DNA from: an uncultured Lachnospiraceae bacterium
Lineage (GTDB): Bacteria; Bacillota; Clostridia; Lachnospirales; Lachnospiraceae
Reading direction: 5' to 3'
Assembly: GCA_902476265.1 (NCBI GenBank)
Contig: CABSCP010000021.1
Span: 10,571 to 74,570, forward strand
DNA length: 64,000 bases
In this document: positions 48,913 through 57,908 of the stretch, piece by piece
How the letters are laid out: each line of letters opens with the position of its first letter
Numbering within the stretch: the stretch's first letter is position 1
Made by a program: the position numbers and the translations under genes
The notes under the pieces: model-generated
The model's database searches: none
What the model saw: only the letters and a program-made list of their open reading frames with translations
What the model was told of the DNA's origin: nothing

Positions 48913-48913
48913 G
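48898..48913 (+). promoter_or_regulatory. Palindromic regulator site before module 2 transporter
   Basis: CTTACAAAAATGTAAG: arms CTTACA and TGTAAG with a 4-base A spacer, overlapping the last codons of the kinase. A further CGTAAG lies at 48929-48934. Located about 60 bases upstream of a -10 (TATACT 48967-48972) that has no good -35, the position expected for an activating response regulator. Confidence 0.65.
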
Positions 48914-48966
48914 TCTGGCGGGGGGAAACGTAAGGCAAAGTTATGGCTTTTGTTTTCCCTTTTTCT

Positions 48967-48972
48967 TATACT
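48967..48972 (+). promoter_or_regulatory. -10 element before module 2 transporter
   Basis: TATACT at 48967-48972, 37 bases before the ATPase ATG, without a consensus -35, consistent with activator-dependent transcription. Confidence 0.5.
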
Positions 48973-49008
48973 GTTTTCAGATAAGAACAGACCGGGAGGC
49001 AGAAAAGT

Positions 49009-49770
49009 ATGACAATATTAGAAGTTGAGCATTTGAAAAAAATCTATGTGACACGGTTTGGGGCGGCGAAAGTGCAGGCCCTTTCCGATGTGAATTTTTC
49101 CGTGGAAGAAGGGGAGTTTGTGGCGGTCATGGGGGAATCAGGCTCCGGAAAAACTACGCTGCTCAATATTCTGGCGGGGCTGGATAAGCCCACGGCGGGC
49201 ACGGTGAAGCTCAAAGGCCATGACATGACAAAGATTCCCGACGGCTCTATGGCGGCCTATAGGCGGGAAAATCTGGGGTTTGTGTTCCAGGATTTCAACC
49301 TGCTGGATACCTTTTCCCTGCGGGACAATATTTATCTGCCGCTGGTGCTTTCCAGAAAGGGCGTATCGGAGATGGAGGAGCGGATCCGGCCCCTGACTGA
49401 GACGCTGGGATTGGATGAACTGCTGGACAAGTACCCCTATGAGGTTTCCGGCGGGCAGAAGCAGCGGGCGGCGGTAGCCAGAGCGCTGATCACGGGCCCC
49501 AGCCTTTTACTGGCGGATGAACCCACCGGCGCGCTGGATTCCCGGGCGGCGGATTCTTTAATGCAGCTGTTTGAGGCCGTCAACCAAAAAAAGCAGACCA
49601 TCGTCATGGTGACTCATTCCACCAGGGCGGCCAGCCATGCGGGGCGGGTGCTTTTCATCAAGGACGGCATGGCTTATCACCAGCTTTACCGGGGAGGCAG
49701 CAGCCATGAGGAAATGTTCCAGAAGATTTCGGATACCTTAAAGGTGCTGGAAGGAGGGGAACAAAGATGA
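49009..49770 (+). CDS. ABC ATPase, BceA-like (module 2)
   Basis: 253 residues. Walker A GESGSGKTT, signature VSGGQKQRAAVARAL, Walker B LLLADEPTGALDS, H-loop VMVTHSTR. Follows AGGCAGAAAAG, with GGGAGG at 48993-48998. The EEGEFVAVMGESGSGKTT and GFVFQDFNLLDTFSLRDNI regions are the classic bacitracin-type (BceA) ATPase. Overlaps the permease by ATGA. Confidence 0.93.
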   Translation: MTILEVEHLKKIYVTRFGAAKVQALSDVNFSVEEGEFVAVMGESGSGKTTLLNILAGLDKPTAGTVKLKGHDMTKIPDGSMAAYRRENLGFVFQDFNLLDTFSLRDNIYLPLVLSRKGVSEMEERIRPLTETLGLDELLDKYPYEVSGGQKQRAAVARALITGPSLLLADEPTGALDSRAADSLMQLFEAVNQKKQTIVMVTHSTRAASHAGRVLFIKDGMAYHQLYRGGSSHEEMFQKISDTLKVLEGGEQR

Positions 49771-51776
49771 GAGGAAAATCCTTTTTCTATCCCCGCCTTG
49801 CGCTGTCCAATATGAAGAAAAACGGCAGCATTTATCTGCCTTATCTGATGGCGGGAATCCTGCTATCGGGCCTGTATTATATGGTGCTGGCGGTCGGGGA
49901 CATGGTATCGGAAAGCGAAATGGCAGGCGGGGATGAGATGCAGCTTATTCTGCAGATGTGTTCCCGGCTGTGTATCGCCATCATCTTTTTGATCCTGTTT
50001 TATATCAACAGCTTTGTGATGAAACGAAGGAAGCGGGAACTGGGGCTGTATTGTATTTTGGGCATGGAAAAAAGGCATTTATGTGTCCTGCTGTTCTGGG
50101 AAGTGTTTTTTTCGGCAGGAATCAGTATTTTGGGAGGAATCCTGTTCGGGGCGCTGTTTTCCCAGTTCATGTTTCTGGTGTTATTAAAACTGGTGCAGAT
50201 TCCGGCAAAGCTGACCTTTGCCATTCCGCTTTCCGCTGTGGGAACCACCTTCCTGGTGTTTTGCTTCGGGTATCTGGCAACCTTGCTGTTTGACTGGCTT
50301 ACGATCGTCAAAACCAATCCCATTGCGCTGTTAAAAAGCAGACAGGAAGGGGAGAGGGAGCCAAAAACAAAATGGCTGACGGCGCTTTTGGGAACAGTCA
50401 CGCTGGCTGCAGGTTACGGAATTGCCCTGAAAACGAGGAGCGCTTCGGAAGGCCTGTTTTTTTTCTTCCCGGCGGCGCTGCTGGTAATCATCGCCACTTA
50501 TTGCCTGTTTTTGGCGGGCAGTATTGTGCTGTTGAAGTTTCTGCGGAAAAGGAAACGTTTTTACTATCGCCCTGAGAATTTTATTTCCGTGTCGGGTATG
50601 CTGTACCGCATGAAGCAGAATGCGGCCGGGCTTGCCACCATTGCGATTCTTTCCACGGCCCTTCTGGTGGTGTTATCCTCCGCCGTATCTCTTTATTGGG
50701 GAGAAGAAGATAAACTGATGGGCTTCTTCCCAAGGGAATACCGGATGTGGACGAAGCCTGACAGCTTTAACGAAGGGGCGCCGGTCAATGCCAATCAGAA
50801 GGCAGAGGAGTGGAAAGAAGAGATATTCATGCTTTTGGAAGGAGAGGCGGCAGAAAAGAACGTGCGGCTGACCGATGCTTACAGCCTTTTTTGCACATGG
50901 TGGACAGCGTCCAGGACGGGCAGCAGCTTTGACAGCAGTCTTTCAGTCAGCAATGGGGAGGAGATCGTTTCCCTCACCCTGATTTTGTTGTCGGACTATA
51001 ATGAGATGACCTACGGATCGGAAAAGCTGGACCCGGACGAGATTCTGTATATTGGGCCTTCTTTGGAGGATGTAGCCCAAATTACGATTGACGGAAATTC
51101 TTTCCGTGTGAAAAAGCAGGTGCCTTGTCCGAAGGAGATGCCAAGCGTAGTGCTCAACCAGGACACCCTTCCTGCCTATATTGCAGTGGTATCGGATATG
51201 AATGTACTGATGGATTTGTATTCCGGAGCGCCTGGAGGAGAAGTAGAATACTATACTCTTTTTGACTTAAAGGGGGAGCCTGACGCGCAGAAGGCTTTTG
51301 CAGAGCGCATTCCTTTGCGGTATTCGCTGAGCGGGCCCATGCGGTTTGAAACCCGGACAGATTACAGGGAAAAGTTCTATATGCTGTACGGAAGCATCAT
51401 GTTTGTGGGAATTTTATTTTCCTGTATGTTTTTGATCGCCACGGTGCTGATCATCTATTATAAACAGGTGACGGAAGGCTATGATGACCGGGAGCGGTAT
51501 CAGATTATGGAAAAAGTGGGGATGCGGGATGCGGAAATCCGCAGCGCCATCCAAAAACAGGTGCTCCTTGTCTTTTTCCTGCCGCTGGCGGCTGCGGTGG
51601 CGCATATCTGCGTGGCGGCCAGGGTGCTGCGGCTGTTCCTTTCCATCCTGGGGCTGTCCGACCAGAGCCTGTTCTGGGGCTGCATCGCCGCCTGCTGCGT
51701 TCTCTTCTCAGTGGTATATTTTATCGTTTACCGCATGACCTCCAGAGTTTACTATAAAATTGTGCACCAAAGATGA
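49767..51776 (+). CDS. BceB-like ABC permease (module 2)
   Basis: 669 residues, the size and topology of BceB: ten helices with one large outside loop. Start SFFYPRLALSNMKKNGSIYLPYL is the family's N-terminal motif. Early helices YLMAGILLSGLYYMVLAVG, IAIIFLILFYINSFVM. The large loop lies between about residues 320 and 525 (REYRMWTKPDSFNEG... to ...YREKFYML). C-terminal helices IMFVGILFSCMFLIATVLIIYY and later. BceAB-type exporters remove bacitracin, lantibiotics or similar peptides from lipid targets and also act as sensors for BceS kinases. Confidence 0.92.
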   Translation: MRGKSFFYPRLALSNMKKNGSIYLPYLMAGILLSGLYYMVLAVGDMVSESEMAGGDEMQLILQMCSRLCIAIIFLILFYINSFVMKRRKRELGLYCILGMEKRHLCVLLFWEVFFSAGISILGGILFGALFSQFMFLVLLKLVQIPAKLTFAIPLSAVGTTFLVFCFGYLATLLFDWLTIVKTNPIALLKSRQEGEREPKTKWLTALLGTVTLAAGYGIALKTRSASEGLFFFFPAALLVIIATYCLFLAGSIVLLKFLRKRKRFYYRPENFISVSGMLYRMKQNAAGLATIAILSTALLVVLSSAVSLYWGEEDKLMGFFPREYRMWTKPDSFNEGAPVNANQKAEEWKEEIFMLLEGEAAEKNVRLTDAYSLFCTWWTASRTGSSFDSSLSVSNGEEIVSLTLILLSDYNEMTYGSEKLDPDEILYIGPSLEDVAQITIDGNSFRVKKQVPCPKEMPSVVLNQDTLPAYIAVVSDMNVLMDLYSGAPGGEVEYYTLFDLKGEPDAQKAFAERIPLRYSLSGPMRFETRTDYREKFYMLYGSIMFVGILFSCMFLIATVLIIYYKQVTEGYDDRERYQIMEKVGMRDAEIRSAIQKQVLLVFFLPLAAAVAHICVAARVLRLFLSILGLSDQSLFWGCIAACCVLFSVVYFIVYRMTSRVYYKIVHQR

Positions 51777-51853
51777 CTATGGAAAGTCCCGGCCGGATTT
51801 TTTATCCGGCGGAAAACAGAGCGGATTTTTATCTGGTGCCCATCCTTAATCTA

Positions 51854-51862
51854 TGTTAAAAT
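51854..51862 (+). promoter_or_regulatory. Extended -10 promoter before MATE operon
   Basis: TGTTAAAAT at 51854-51862, about 100 bases before the MATE start. Upstream at 51792-51810 is a GCCGGAT/ATCCGGC hairpin without a T-run. Confidence 0.4.
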
Positions 51863-51963
51863 AAAAAACAGAGTTGTTCAGAGACAAAAAAGGCCGGCTC
51901 TGATGCTGTGGCGAAGGAAAAAGATCGGTCCGGACAAATATATGCGGATAAGGGGAATGAAAA

Positions 51964-53364
51964 ATGACGGCATTGACACAGGAAGAAGCGCGCCGACAGG
52001 CGCATTATGAAAAAATGACAAAGACGCCGGTTCCGAAGCTGGTAACAGGGCTGGCGGTGCCCACCATCATCAGCATGATGGTATCTGCCATTTACAACAT
52101 GGCGGACACTTTTTTTGTGTCCCAGCTGGGGACCAGCGCCGTGGGAGCGGTGGGAATCGTATTTTCCCTGATGGCCATCATCCAGGCCATCGGATTCACT
52201 CTGGGGATGGGGGCAGGAACGATCGTGGCCCTGCATCTGGGGGCAAAGGAAGAAGAAGAGGCGACCTGTGCCGCCAGCACCGGATTTTTTTCCGCTCTTG
52301 TTCTGGGTGTTTTACTCACTGTTTTCGGCAGCATTTTTGTGAAGCCTCTGATGGCGGTTTTGGGAGCTACGGACACGATTCTGCCTTATGCAGAAGCTTA
52401 CGGGGAATACATCCTTTTAGCAGCGCCCATCATGTGCGCGTCCTTTGTGATGAACAATATTTTCCGCTGTGAAGGGAAATCTGTGCTGGGAATGCTGGGA
52501 ATCGGTACCGGCGGTATTTTGAATATCATTCTGGACCCGGTGTTCATTTTCGGGCTGGGCATGGGAACGGCAGGCGCGGCGGTGGCTACGGCACTGAGCC
52601 AGCTGGTCAGTTTTTTGATCCTGCTGACCTTGTTCTTAAAGGGAAAGAGCGACGTGCGGCTGCGGATTTCCAAAGTATCCAGGCAGGCCGGGATGTATCT
52701 GAACATTATCACCAGGGGCCTGCCCACCCTTTGCCGCCAGGGACTTGCCAGCATCGCTTCCGTGGCGCTGAATGTGAATGCGGCCATTTACGGAGATGCG
52801 GCGGTTGCGGCCATGAGTATCGTGGGCAGAATCATGTTCTTCATGTTTTCCGCCATGCTGGGATTTGGGCAGGGATTTCAGCCGGTGGCGGGCTTTAATT
52901 ACGGCGCCGGGAAATATGACAGGGTGAATGAAGCGATCCGGTTTACCACAGTGGTGGGAACCGTGGTGATGGCGGTATTCAGCGTGATCATTTTTATCTT
53001 TTCCCCTCAGATTTTGATGGCGTTCCGTAAAGATGATGTGCAGGTGATTGCGCTGGGAAGCTTTGCGCTGCGGGCGCAATGTCTGGTGATGCCTTTCTGC
53101 GGAATCACCACCACCGCCAATATGGCGCTGCAGAGCACCGGGCAGTCGGGAAGAGCGACCTTTCTGGCCATGTGCCGTCAGGGTGTCTTTTTCCTGCCGT
53201 TGATCCTCCTGCTGCCCAGAATCAGCGGTGTCCTGGGCGTACAGCTGGCCCAGCCTCTGGCGGACGTGGGAACCCTTGTGGTGTCCATCCCCTTTCTGCT
53301 CGCATTTGTGAAAAAACTCCGGCAGATGCAGGCGGATCAGGGCAGAGAAGAAGAAAGACAATAG
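51964..53364 (+). CDS. MATE-family multidrug efflux transporter
   Basis: 466 residues, twelve helices. Features: LVTGLAVPTIISMMVSAIYNMADTFFVSQLG (helix 1 with the MATE MADTFFVSQLG pattern), GFTLGMGAGTIV, PIMCASFVMNNIFRCEGKS, CRQGLASIASVALNVNA and GFGQGFQPVAGFNYGA. An H+ or Na+-coupled drug exporter in the DinF/NorM branch. Ribosome site AAGGGGAATG precedes ATG 51964. First gene of a probable operon with the pseudouridine synthase, ligA and metA. Confidence 0.93.
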   Translation: MTALTQEEARRQAHYEKMTKTPVPKLVTGLAVPTIISMMVSAIYNMADTFFVSQLGTSAVGAVGIVFSLMAIIQAIGFTLGMGAGTIVALHLGAKEEEEATCAASTGFFSALVLGVLLTVFGSIFVKPLMAVLGATDTILPYAEAYGEYILLAAPIMCASFVMNNIFRCEGKSVLGMLGIGTGGILNIILDPVFIFGLGMGTAGAAVATALSQLVSFLILLTLFLKGKSDVRLRISKVSRQAGMYLNIITRGLPTLCRQGLASIASVALNVNAAIYGDAAVAAMSIVGRIMFFMFSAMLGFGQGFQPVAGFNYGAGKYDRVNEAIRFTTVVGTVVMAVFSVIIFIFSPQILMAFRKDDVQVIALGSFALRAQCLVMPFCGITTTANMALQSTGQSGRATFLAMCRQGVFFLPLILLLPRISGVLGVQLAQPLADVGTLVVSIPFLLAFVKKLRQMQADQGREEERQ

Positions 53365-53374
53365 GAGAATCATA

Positions 53375-54148
53375 ATGGCAAATACAGAAAAAGTACGTAT
53401 TAATAAATATTTATCCCAGGCGGGAATCTGCTCCCGGAGGGAAGCGGATATCCTGGTAGAAGAGGGGAAAGTTACAGTCAACGGCAAAACTGCCGAACCG
53501 GGCATGAAAGTCAATGATCTGGATAAAATTATAGTGGACGGGAAAGAAACCGGACGGCGGGAGAAGAAAGTGGTGCTGGCCTATTACAAACCCGTGGGAG
53601 TGACCTGCACGGAAAAAGACAAACATGCCCAGGTCACCATCCGGGATGTGGTGGATTATCCGGTGCGGGTCACTTACGCCGGGCGTCTGGACCGGGATTC
53701 GGAAGGCCTTCTGCTTCTGACCAATGACGGCGATCTCATCAACGGCCTCATGCGGGCCGCTAATTTTCATGAAAAGGAATATCTGGTGCGGGTGAATAAA
53801 CCCATGAGCCAGGATTTTTTGAAAAAAATGTCGGAGGGGGTCATGCTGAAAGAATTAAATGTGAAGACCCGTCCCTGTTATGTGAAGGAAGAAGGAAAGT
53901 ATGTATTCCGCATCATCCTCACCCAGGGGCTGAACCGGCAGATCCGCAGGATGTGTAAAATGTTTGGGTATGATGTGGTGAGCATCAAACGGGTGAGAGT
54001 GGCAAATATCATGCTTGGTAAATTAAATCCCGGGGACATCCGGGTAGTGGCGGGCGCGGAACTGAAGGAATTATACCGCTGTGTGGAAAAAGGCCGGAGA
54101 AGGCCGGCGCCGGAAAAAGGAACGAAAAAGGCAGGAAAACAGGAATGA
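53375..54148 (+). CDS. rluF: 23S rRNA pseudouridine synthase, RluF/RluB type
   Basis: 257 residues. N-terminal S4 RNA-binding domain (RINKYLSQAGICSRREADILVEEGKVTVNG), then the RsuA-family catalytic domain with the Asp in GRLDRDSEGLLLLTNDG and QGLNRQIRRMCKMFGYDV. RsuA-family enzymes of this shape modify helix 69-like loops of 23S rRNA (RluF or RluB), and the exact target is not certain from sequence. AATAGGAGAATC before the ATG; the next start (ATGA) overlaps. Confidence 0.85.
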   Translation: MANTEKVRINKYLSQAGICSRREADILVEEGKVTVNGKTAEPGMKVNDLDKIIVDGKETGRREKKVVLAYYKPVGVTCTEKDKHAQVTIRDVVDYPVRVTYAGRLDRDSEGLLLLTNDGDLINGLMRAANFHEKEYLVRVNKPMSQDFLKKMSEGVMLKELNVKTRPCYVKEEGKYVFRIILTQGLNRQIRRMCKMFGYDVVSIKRVRVANIMLGKLNPGDIRVVAGAELKELYRCVEKGRRRPAPEKGTKKAGKQE

Positions 54149-56103
54149 ATGAAACCCGGAGAATGAAAGAACTGATCACTCTTTTAAATCAGGCGGCAAA
54201 GGCTTATTATGCCGAAGACCGTGAGATCATGAGCAATTTTGAATACGATAAGCTGTATGACGAACTGGCTGCTCTGGAGGAGAAAACAGGCCTCATCCTG
54301 GCGGGAAGCCCCACTGTCACAGTGGGGTACGAGGCGGTGGACGAACTGCCAAAGGAACGACATGAAAAGCCCATGCTTTCTCTGGGAAAAACCAAAAGCC
54401 GGGAAGAGCTGGCGGATTGGCTGGGAGAGCAAAAAGGCCTTCTGTCCTGGAAACTGGACGGACTGACCATCGTGCTGACTTACCGGGAAGGAAAGCTGTT
54501 TAAAGCGGTGACCCGGGGCAACGGGGAAGTGGGAGAGGTGATCACACCCAACGCCAGAACCTTTATCAATCTGCCCTTTCAGATCCCTTATCAGGAAGAA
54601 CTGATCCTGCGAGGAGAAGCGGTGATCACATATGAGGATTTTGAAAAAATCAATGAAAAGATAGAGGACGTTACCGCACGCTACAAAAATCCTCGGAATT
54701 TGTGTTCCGGTTCCGTGCGTCAGTTAAACAGCGAAATCACGGCACAGCGCAATGTCCGCTTTTTCGCGTTTTCCCTGGTGAAAGCGGACGGGGCAGACTT
54801 TGAAAATTCCCGGGAAAAGCAGTTTCTATTCTTAAAGGAGCAGGGCTTTGAAGTGGTGGAATATGAGGCTGTGACAGCGCAGACCATGCAGGAGGCGGTG
54901 GCCCGTTTTGAAGAAAAAGTGCAGGATTATCCGGTGCCTTCCGACGGCCTGGTGCTGATCATGGATGACATCGCTTACGGAGAATCCCTGGGCACCACAG
55001 CCAAGTTTCCCCGCAATTCCATCGCTTTTAAATGGGCGGATGAGCTGGCGGAGACCACCTTGCGGGAAATGGAGTGGAGCGCCAGCCGGACGGGGCTGAT
55101 CAATCCGGTGGCCATCTTTGACCCGGTGGAGCTGGAAGGCACTACGGTGAGCCGGGCCAGCGTCCACAATATCAGCATTGTGCGGGATTTAAAGCTGGGG
55201 ATCGGGGACCGGATCACGGTTTATAAGGCGAACATGATCATTCCCCAGATCGCGGAAAACCTGACGGGCAGCGACGGACTGGAAATACCGGATCAATGTC
55301 CGGTCTGCGGCGCGCCCACCCGGATCAATAAGGAAAATGATACGGAAACCTTAGTCTGCCCCAATCCGGACTGCGATGCGAAAAAAATCAAATCCTTCAC
55401 GCTGTTTGTGAGCAGGGATGCGTTGAATATTGACGGACTTTCCGAAGCCACCTTGGAAAAGTTTCTGGCGAAGGGTTTTCTGCACACTTATGCGGATCTG
55501 TTTCATCTGGACCGATTCAAGAATGAAATTGTGGAGATGGACGGGTTCGGGGAAAAATCTTACCAAAACCTGATGGACAGTCTGGAAAAAGCCCGCCATA
55601 CCACCATGGCAAAACTGATTTACAGCCTGGGCATTCCCAATATCGGCCTGGCAAATGCGAAAATGATCTGCCGGGAGTACCAAAACGACCTGGAAAAGAT
55701 GATGGAAGCCCCGGCGGAGGAGCTGGCCGCGATAGACGGCGTGGGCCCGGTGATCGCCAACACTTTCCACGCTTTTTTTGAACAGGAGAAAAACAGAGAG
55801 GCGCTTTCGGCGGTGCTCAAAGAAGTGGAAATCGCACAGGAGACCTTCGATGCGGGAGAACAGCCTTTGTCCGGCATGACGTTCGTTATTACCGGCAGTT
55901 TAAATCATTTTGAAAACCGGAATGCGCTCAAGGAACAGATTGAAAATCTGGGGGGTAAGGTGACAGGAAGTGTGACCGGCAAAACAAACTTCCTGATCAA
56001 CAATGACAGCACGTCCAATTCTTCCAAAAATAAAAAGGCCAAGGAGCTGGGGGTGGAAATCCTTACGGAAGAAGCGTTTATGAAACGGTTTATGGAGCAA
56101 TAG
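54145..56103 (+). CDS. ligA: NAD+-dependent DNA ligase
   Basis: 652 residues, full length. Joins nicks in replication and repair using NAD+. Adenylation Lys K103 in SWKLDGLTIVLTY, OB-fold after residue ~320, a four-Cys zinc finger (CPVCGAPT ... CPNPDCD), HhH repeats and a BRCT domain at the C-terminus (SGMTFVITGSLNHFENRNALK...GKTNFLIN). The start ATG overlaps the previous stop (ATGA). LigA in this family is slightly diverged in the Ia domain (YYAEDREIMSNFEYDKLYDEL), still with the NAD+-binding Tyr pair. Confidence 0.95.
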   Translation: MNETRRMKELITLLNQAAKAYYAEDREIMSNFEYDKLYDELAALEEKTGLILAGSPTVTVGYEAVDELPKERHEKPMLSLGKTKSREELADWLGEQKGLLSWKLDGLTIVLTYREGKLFKAVTRGNGEVGEVITPNARTFINLPFQIPYQEELILRGEAVITYEDFEKINEKIEDVTARYKNPRNLCSGSVRQLNSEITAQRNVRFFAFSLVKADGADFENSREKQFLFLKEQGFEVVEYEAVTAQTMQEAVARFEEKVQDYPVPSDGLVLIMDDIAYGESLGTTAKFPRNSIAFKWADELAETTLREMEWSASRTGLINPVAIFDPVELEGTTVSRASVHNISIVRDLKLGIGDRITVYKANMIIPQIAENLTGSDGLEIPDQCPVCGAPTRINKENDTETLVCPNPDCDAKKIKSFTLFVSRDALNIDGLSEATLEKFLAKGFLHTYADLFHLDRFKNEIVEMDGFGEKSYQNLMDSLEKARHTTMAKLIYSLGIPNIGLANAKMICREYQNDLEKMMEAPAEELAAIDGVGPVIANTFHAFFEQEKNREALSAVLKEVEIAQETFDAGEQPLSGMTFVITGSLNHFENRNALKEQIENLGGKVTGSVTGKTNFLINNDSTSNSSKNKKAKELGVEILTEEAFMKRFMEQ

Positions 56104-56133
56104 GCAGAGAACAGGAAATGGAGGAAGGAAAAG

Positions 56134-57048
56134 ATGCCGATCAGGATACAAAGTGATCTGCCCGCAAGGGAAATACTGGACAATGAAAATATATTTGTGA
56201 TGGATGAATACCGGGCGATGCATCAGGATATGCGTCCCCTTCAGATCTGTATTTTAAACCTCATGCCGGTGAAACAGGATACGGAACTGCACCTGCTCAG
56301 ATCCCTTTCCAACACCCCTCTGCAGGTGGATGTGACTTTTATGAAAATGAACAGCCATGTGTCCATGAACACTTCGGCCACCCATCTGAACAAGTTCTAT
56401 AATACGTTTGATGAACTGAAGGAAAATAAATATGACGGTCTGATCATCACAGGCGCGCCGGTGGAACAGATCGACTTTGAGGATGTGGACTACTGGCCCG
56501 AACTGTGCGAGATCATGGAATGGTCTAAAACCCATGTGCACAGTACGTTTCATATTTGCTGGGGCGCCCAGGCCGGCCTTTACTATCACTTCGGCCTGGA
56601 TAAAATCCTGCTTCATGAAAAGCTTTTCGGGGTTTACAGCCATCGCGTTTTAAACCGCAAAGAACCGCTGGTCCGAGGCTTTGATGATGTTTTTTACATC
56701 CCCCACAGCCGCCATACGGCAACCCCGGCAGGTGCGATTCACAGCTGTAAGGATCTGATCATTATGGCGGAATCTGATCAGGCCGGCGTGCTTTTATGCA
56801 TGACCGAAGGAGGGCGGCAGATTTTTGTCATGGGCCATCCCGAATATGACCGCTATACCTTACATAACGAGTACATGAGGGATGTGAACAAGGGACTTTC
56901 CATCCATGTGCCGGAAAATTATTATCCCAATGATGATCCCAATCAGAGACCCCTGCTTTCCTGGCGGGCTCACTGTAACGGATTGTATACAAACTGGCTC
57001 AATTACTATGTATATCAAACAACGCCCTATGATATCAGGGAAATCTGA
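56134..57048 (+). CDS. metA: Homoserine O-acyltransferase MetA
   Basis: 304 residues. Activates homoserine in methionine biosynthesis by transferring a succinyl or acetyl group. Signature RPLQICILNLMPVKQDTELHLLRSL, ITGAPVEQIDFEDVDYWPEL, and the glutamine-amidotransferase-like Cys in FHICWGAQAGLYYHFG with the late His of GHPEYDRYTL. TGGAGGAAGG at 56119-56128 supports the start. In many anaerobes MetA uses acetyl-CoA, which the sequence alone does not decide. Last gene of the MATE-ligA operon. Confidence 0.93.
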   Translation: MPIRIQSDLPAREILDNENIFVMDEYRAMHQDMRPLQICILNLMPVKQDTELHLLRSLSNTPLQVDVTFMKMNSHVSMNTSATHLNKFYNTFDELKENKYDGLIITGAPVEQIDFEDVDYWPELCEIMEWSKTHVHSTFHICWGAQAGLYYHFGLDKILLHEKLFGVYSHRVLNRKEPLVRGFDDVFYIPHSRHTATPAGAIHSCKDLIIMAESDQAGVLLCMTEGGRQIFVMGHPEYDRYTLHNEYMRDVNKGLSIHVPENYYPNDDPNQRPLLSWRAHCNGLYTNWLNYYVYQTTPYDIREI

Positions 57049-57067
57049 GCAGAATAGTGAGAAGGTT

Positions 57068-57832
57068 ATGAGCTTAAACAAAGAATTATATCGCATGATT
57101 TTTAAAAGGAAATCGTTTCATTTATTTAGAAATATTGGGAACGATACCATATCTGCAAAAGATATTGAGTCTATCAAAGAAATATATAAGACATTTATTC
57201 CGCTGTGTCCTGATATAAAAACAGCAATTAGAATCGTTCCTGCAAATGAAACTACTTGTAAACGTGGTCAACAGTTCTGCATTTTACTATATAGTGAGAA
57301 GAAAGATAATTATTTGCAGAATATTGGGTATTTAGGGGAGCAATTAGATTTATACCTTGTTTCACAAAATATTGGAACACTTTGGTTTGGCATTGGAAAG
57401 ACGAATGAACCGTCATTTGATGGACTCGATTTTATCATTATGATTGCAATGTCAAAAGTCGATGATGAAAGAAAATTCCGCAAAGATATGTTCAAAAGCA
57501 AACGAAAGTCCATCGATGAAATTTGGCTGGGAGAACCGCTTGGGGAAATATGCGATATTGTTAGATTTGCCCCCAGTGCTTGTAATACACAGCCCTGGTT
57601 CGTAGAACATACGGATGCCGCTTTAAACGTTTACAGGTATAAAAAGCAAGGTAAGCGGGGAATAATGCCTGCGGATAAAGTGTCCTTCTATAATCAAATT
57701 GATATTGGAATTTTCTTATGCTTTCTTGATTTATGCTTGCAACATAAAGAGATAAAGTATGAAGTACAATTATACACAGACAATGGGGCAGATGAAGAAA
57801 AAACATTAAATGCGGTTTATAAAATACTTTAA
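57068..57832 (+). CDS. Nitroreductase-like flavoprotein (TM1586 type)
   Basis: 254 residues. Two halves related to the nitroreductase fold: FKRKSFHLFRNIGND...IKEIYK at the N-terminus, and the C-terminal DIVRFAPSACNTQPWFVEH (the APSxxNxQPW FMN block). The SLNKELYRMIFKRKS start at ATG 57068 is preferred over in-frame ATGs inside metA. The gene is distinctly AT-richer and its codon use differs from metA and the genes after 58.7 kb, suggesting acquisition by transfer. GAAGG lies close to the start. Substrate unknown. Confidence 0.75.
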   Translation: MSLNKELYRMIFKRKSFHLFRNIGNDTISAKDIESIKEIYKTFIPLCPDIKTAIRIVPANETTCKRGQQFCILLYSEKKDNYLQNIGYLGEQLDLYLVSQNIGTLWFGIGKTNEPSFDGLDFIIMIAMSKVDDERKFRKDMFKSKRKSIDEIWLGEPLGEICDIVRFAPSACNTQPWFVEHTDAALNVYRYKKQGKRGIMPADKVSFYNQIDIGIFLCFLDLCLQHKEIKYEVQLYTDNGADEEKTLNAVYKIL

Positions 57833-57908
57833 TATAAGATTCAGCGGCCATATTATGAAGCGATTATGGATTACCTGGCATGTTTTTAGCAAAGACGAGT
57901 GTGATAAG

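Noticed and set aside
51792..51810. GCCGGAT/ATCCGGC hairpin after the BceB-like gene as a terminator
   Set aside because: No T-run follows on the plus strand, so it is not convincing as an intrinsic terminator.
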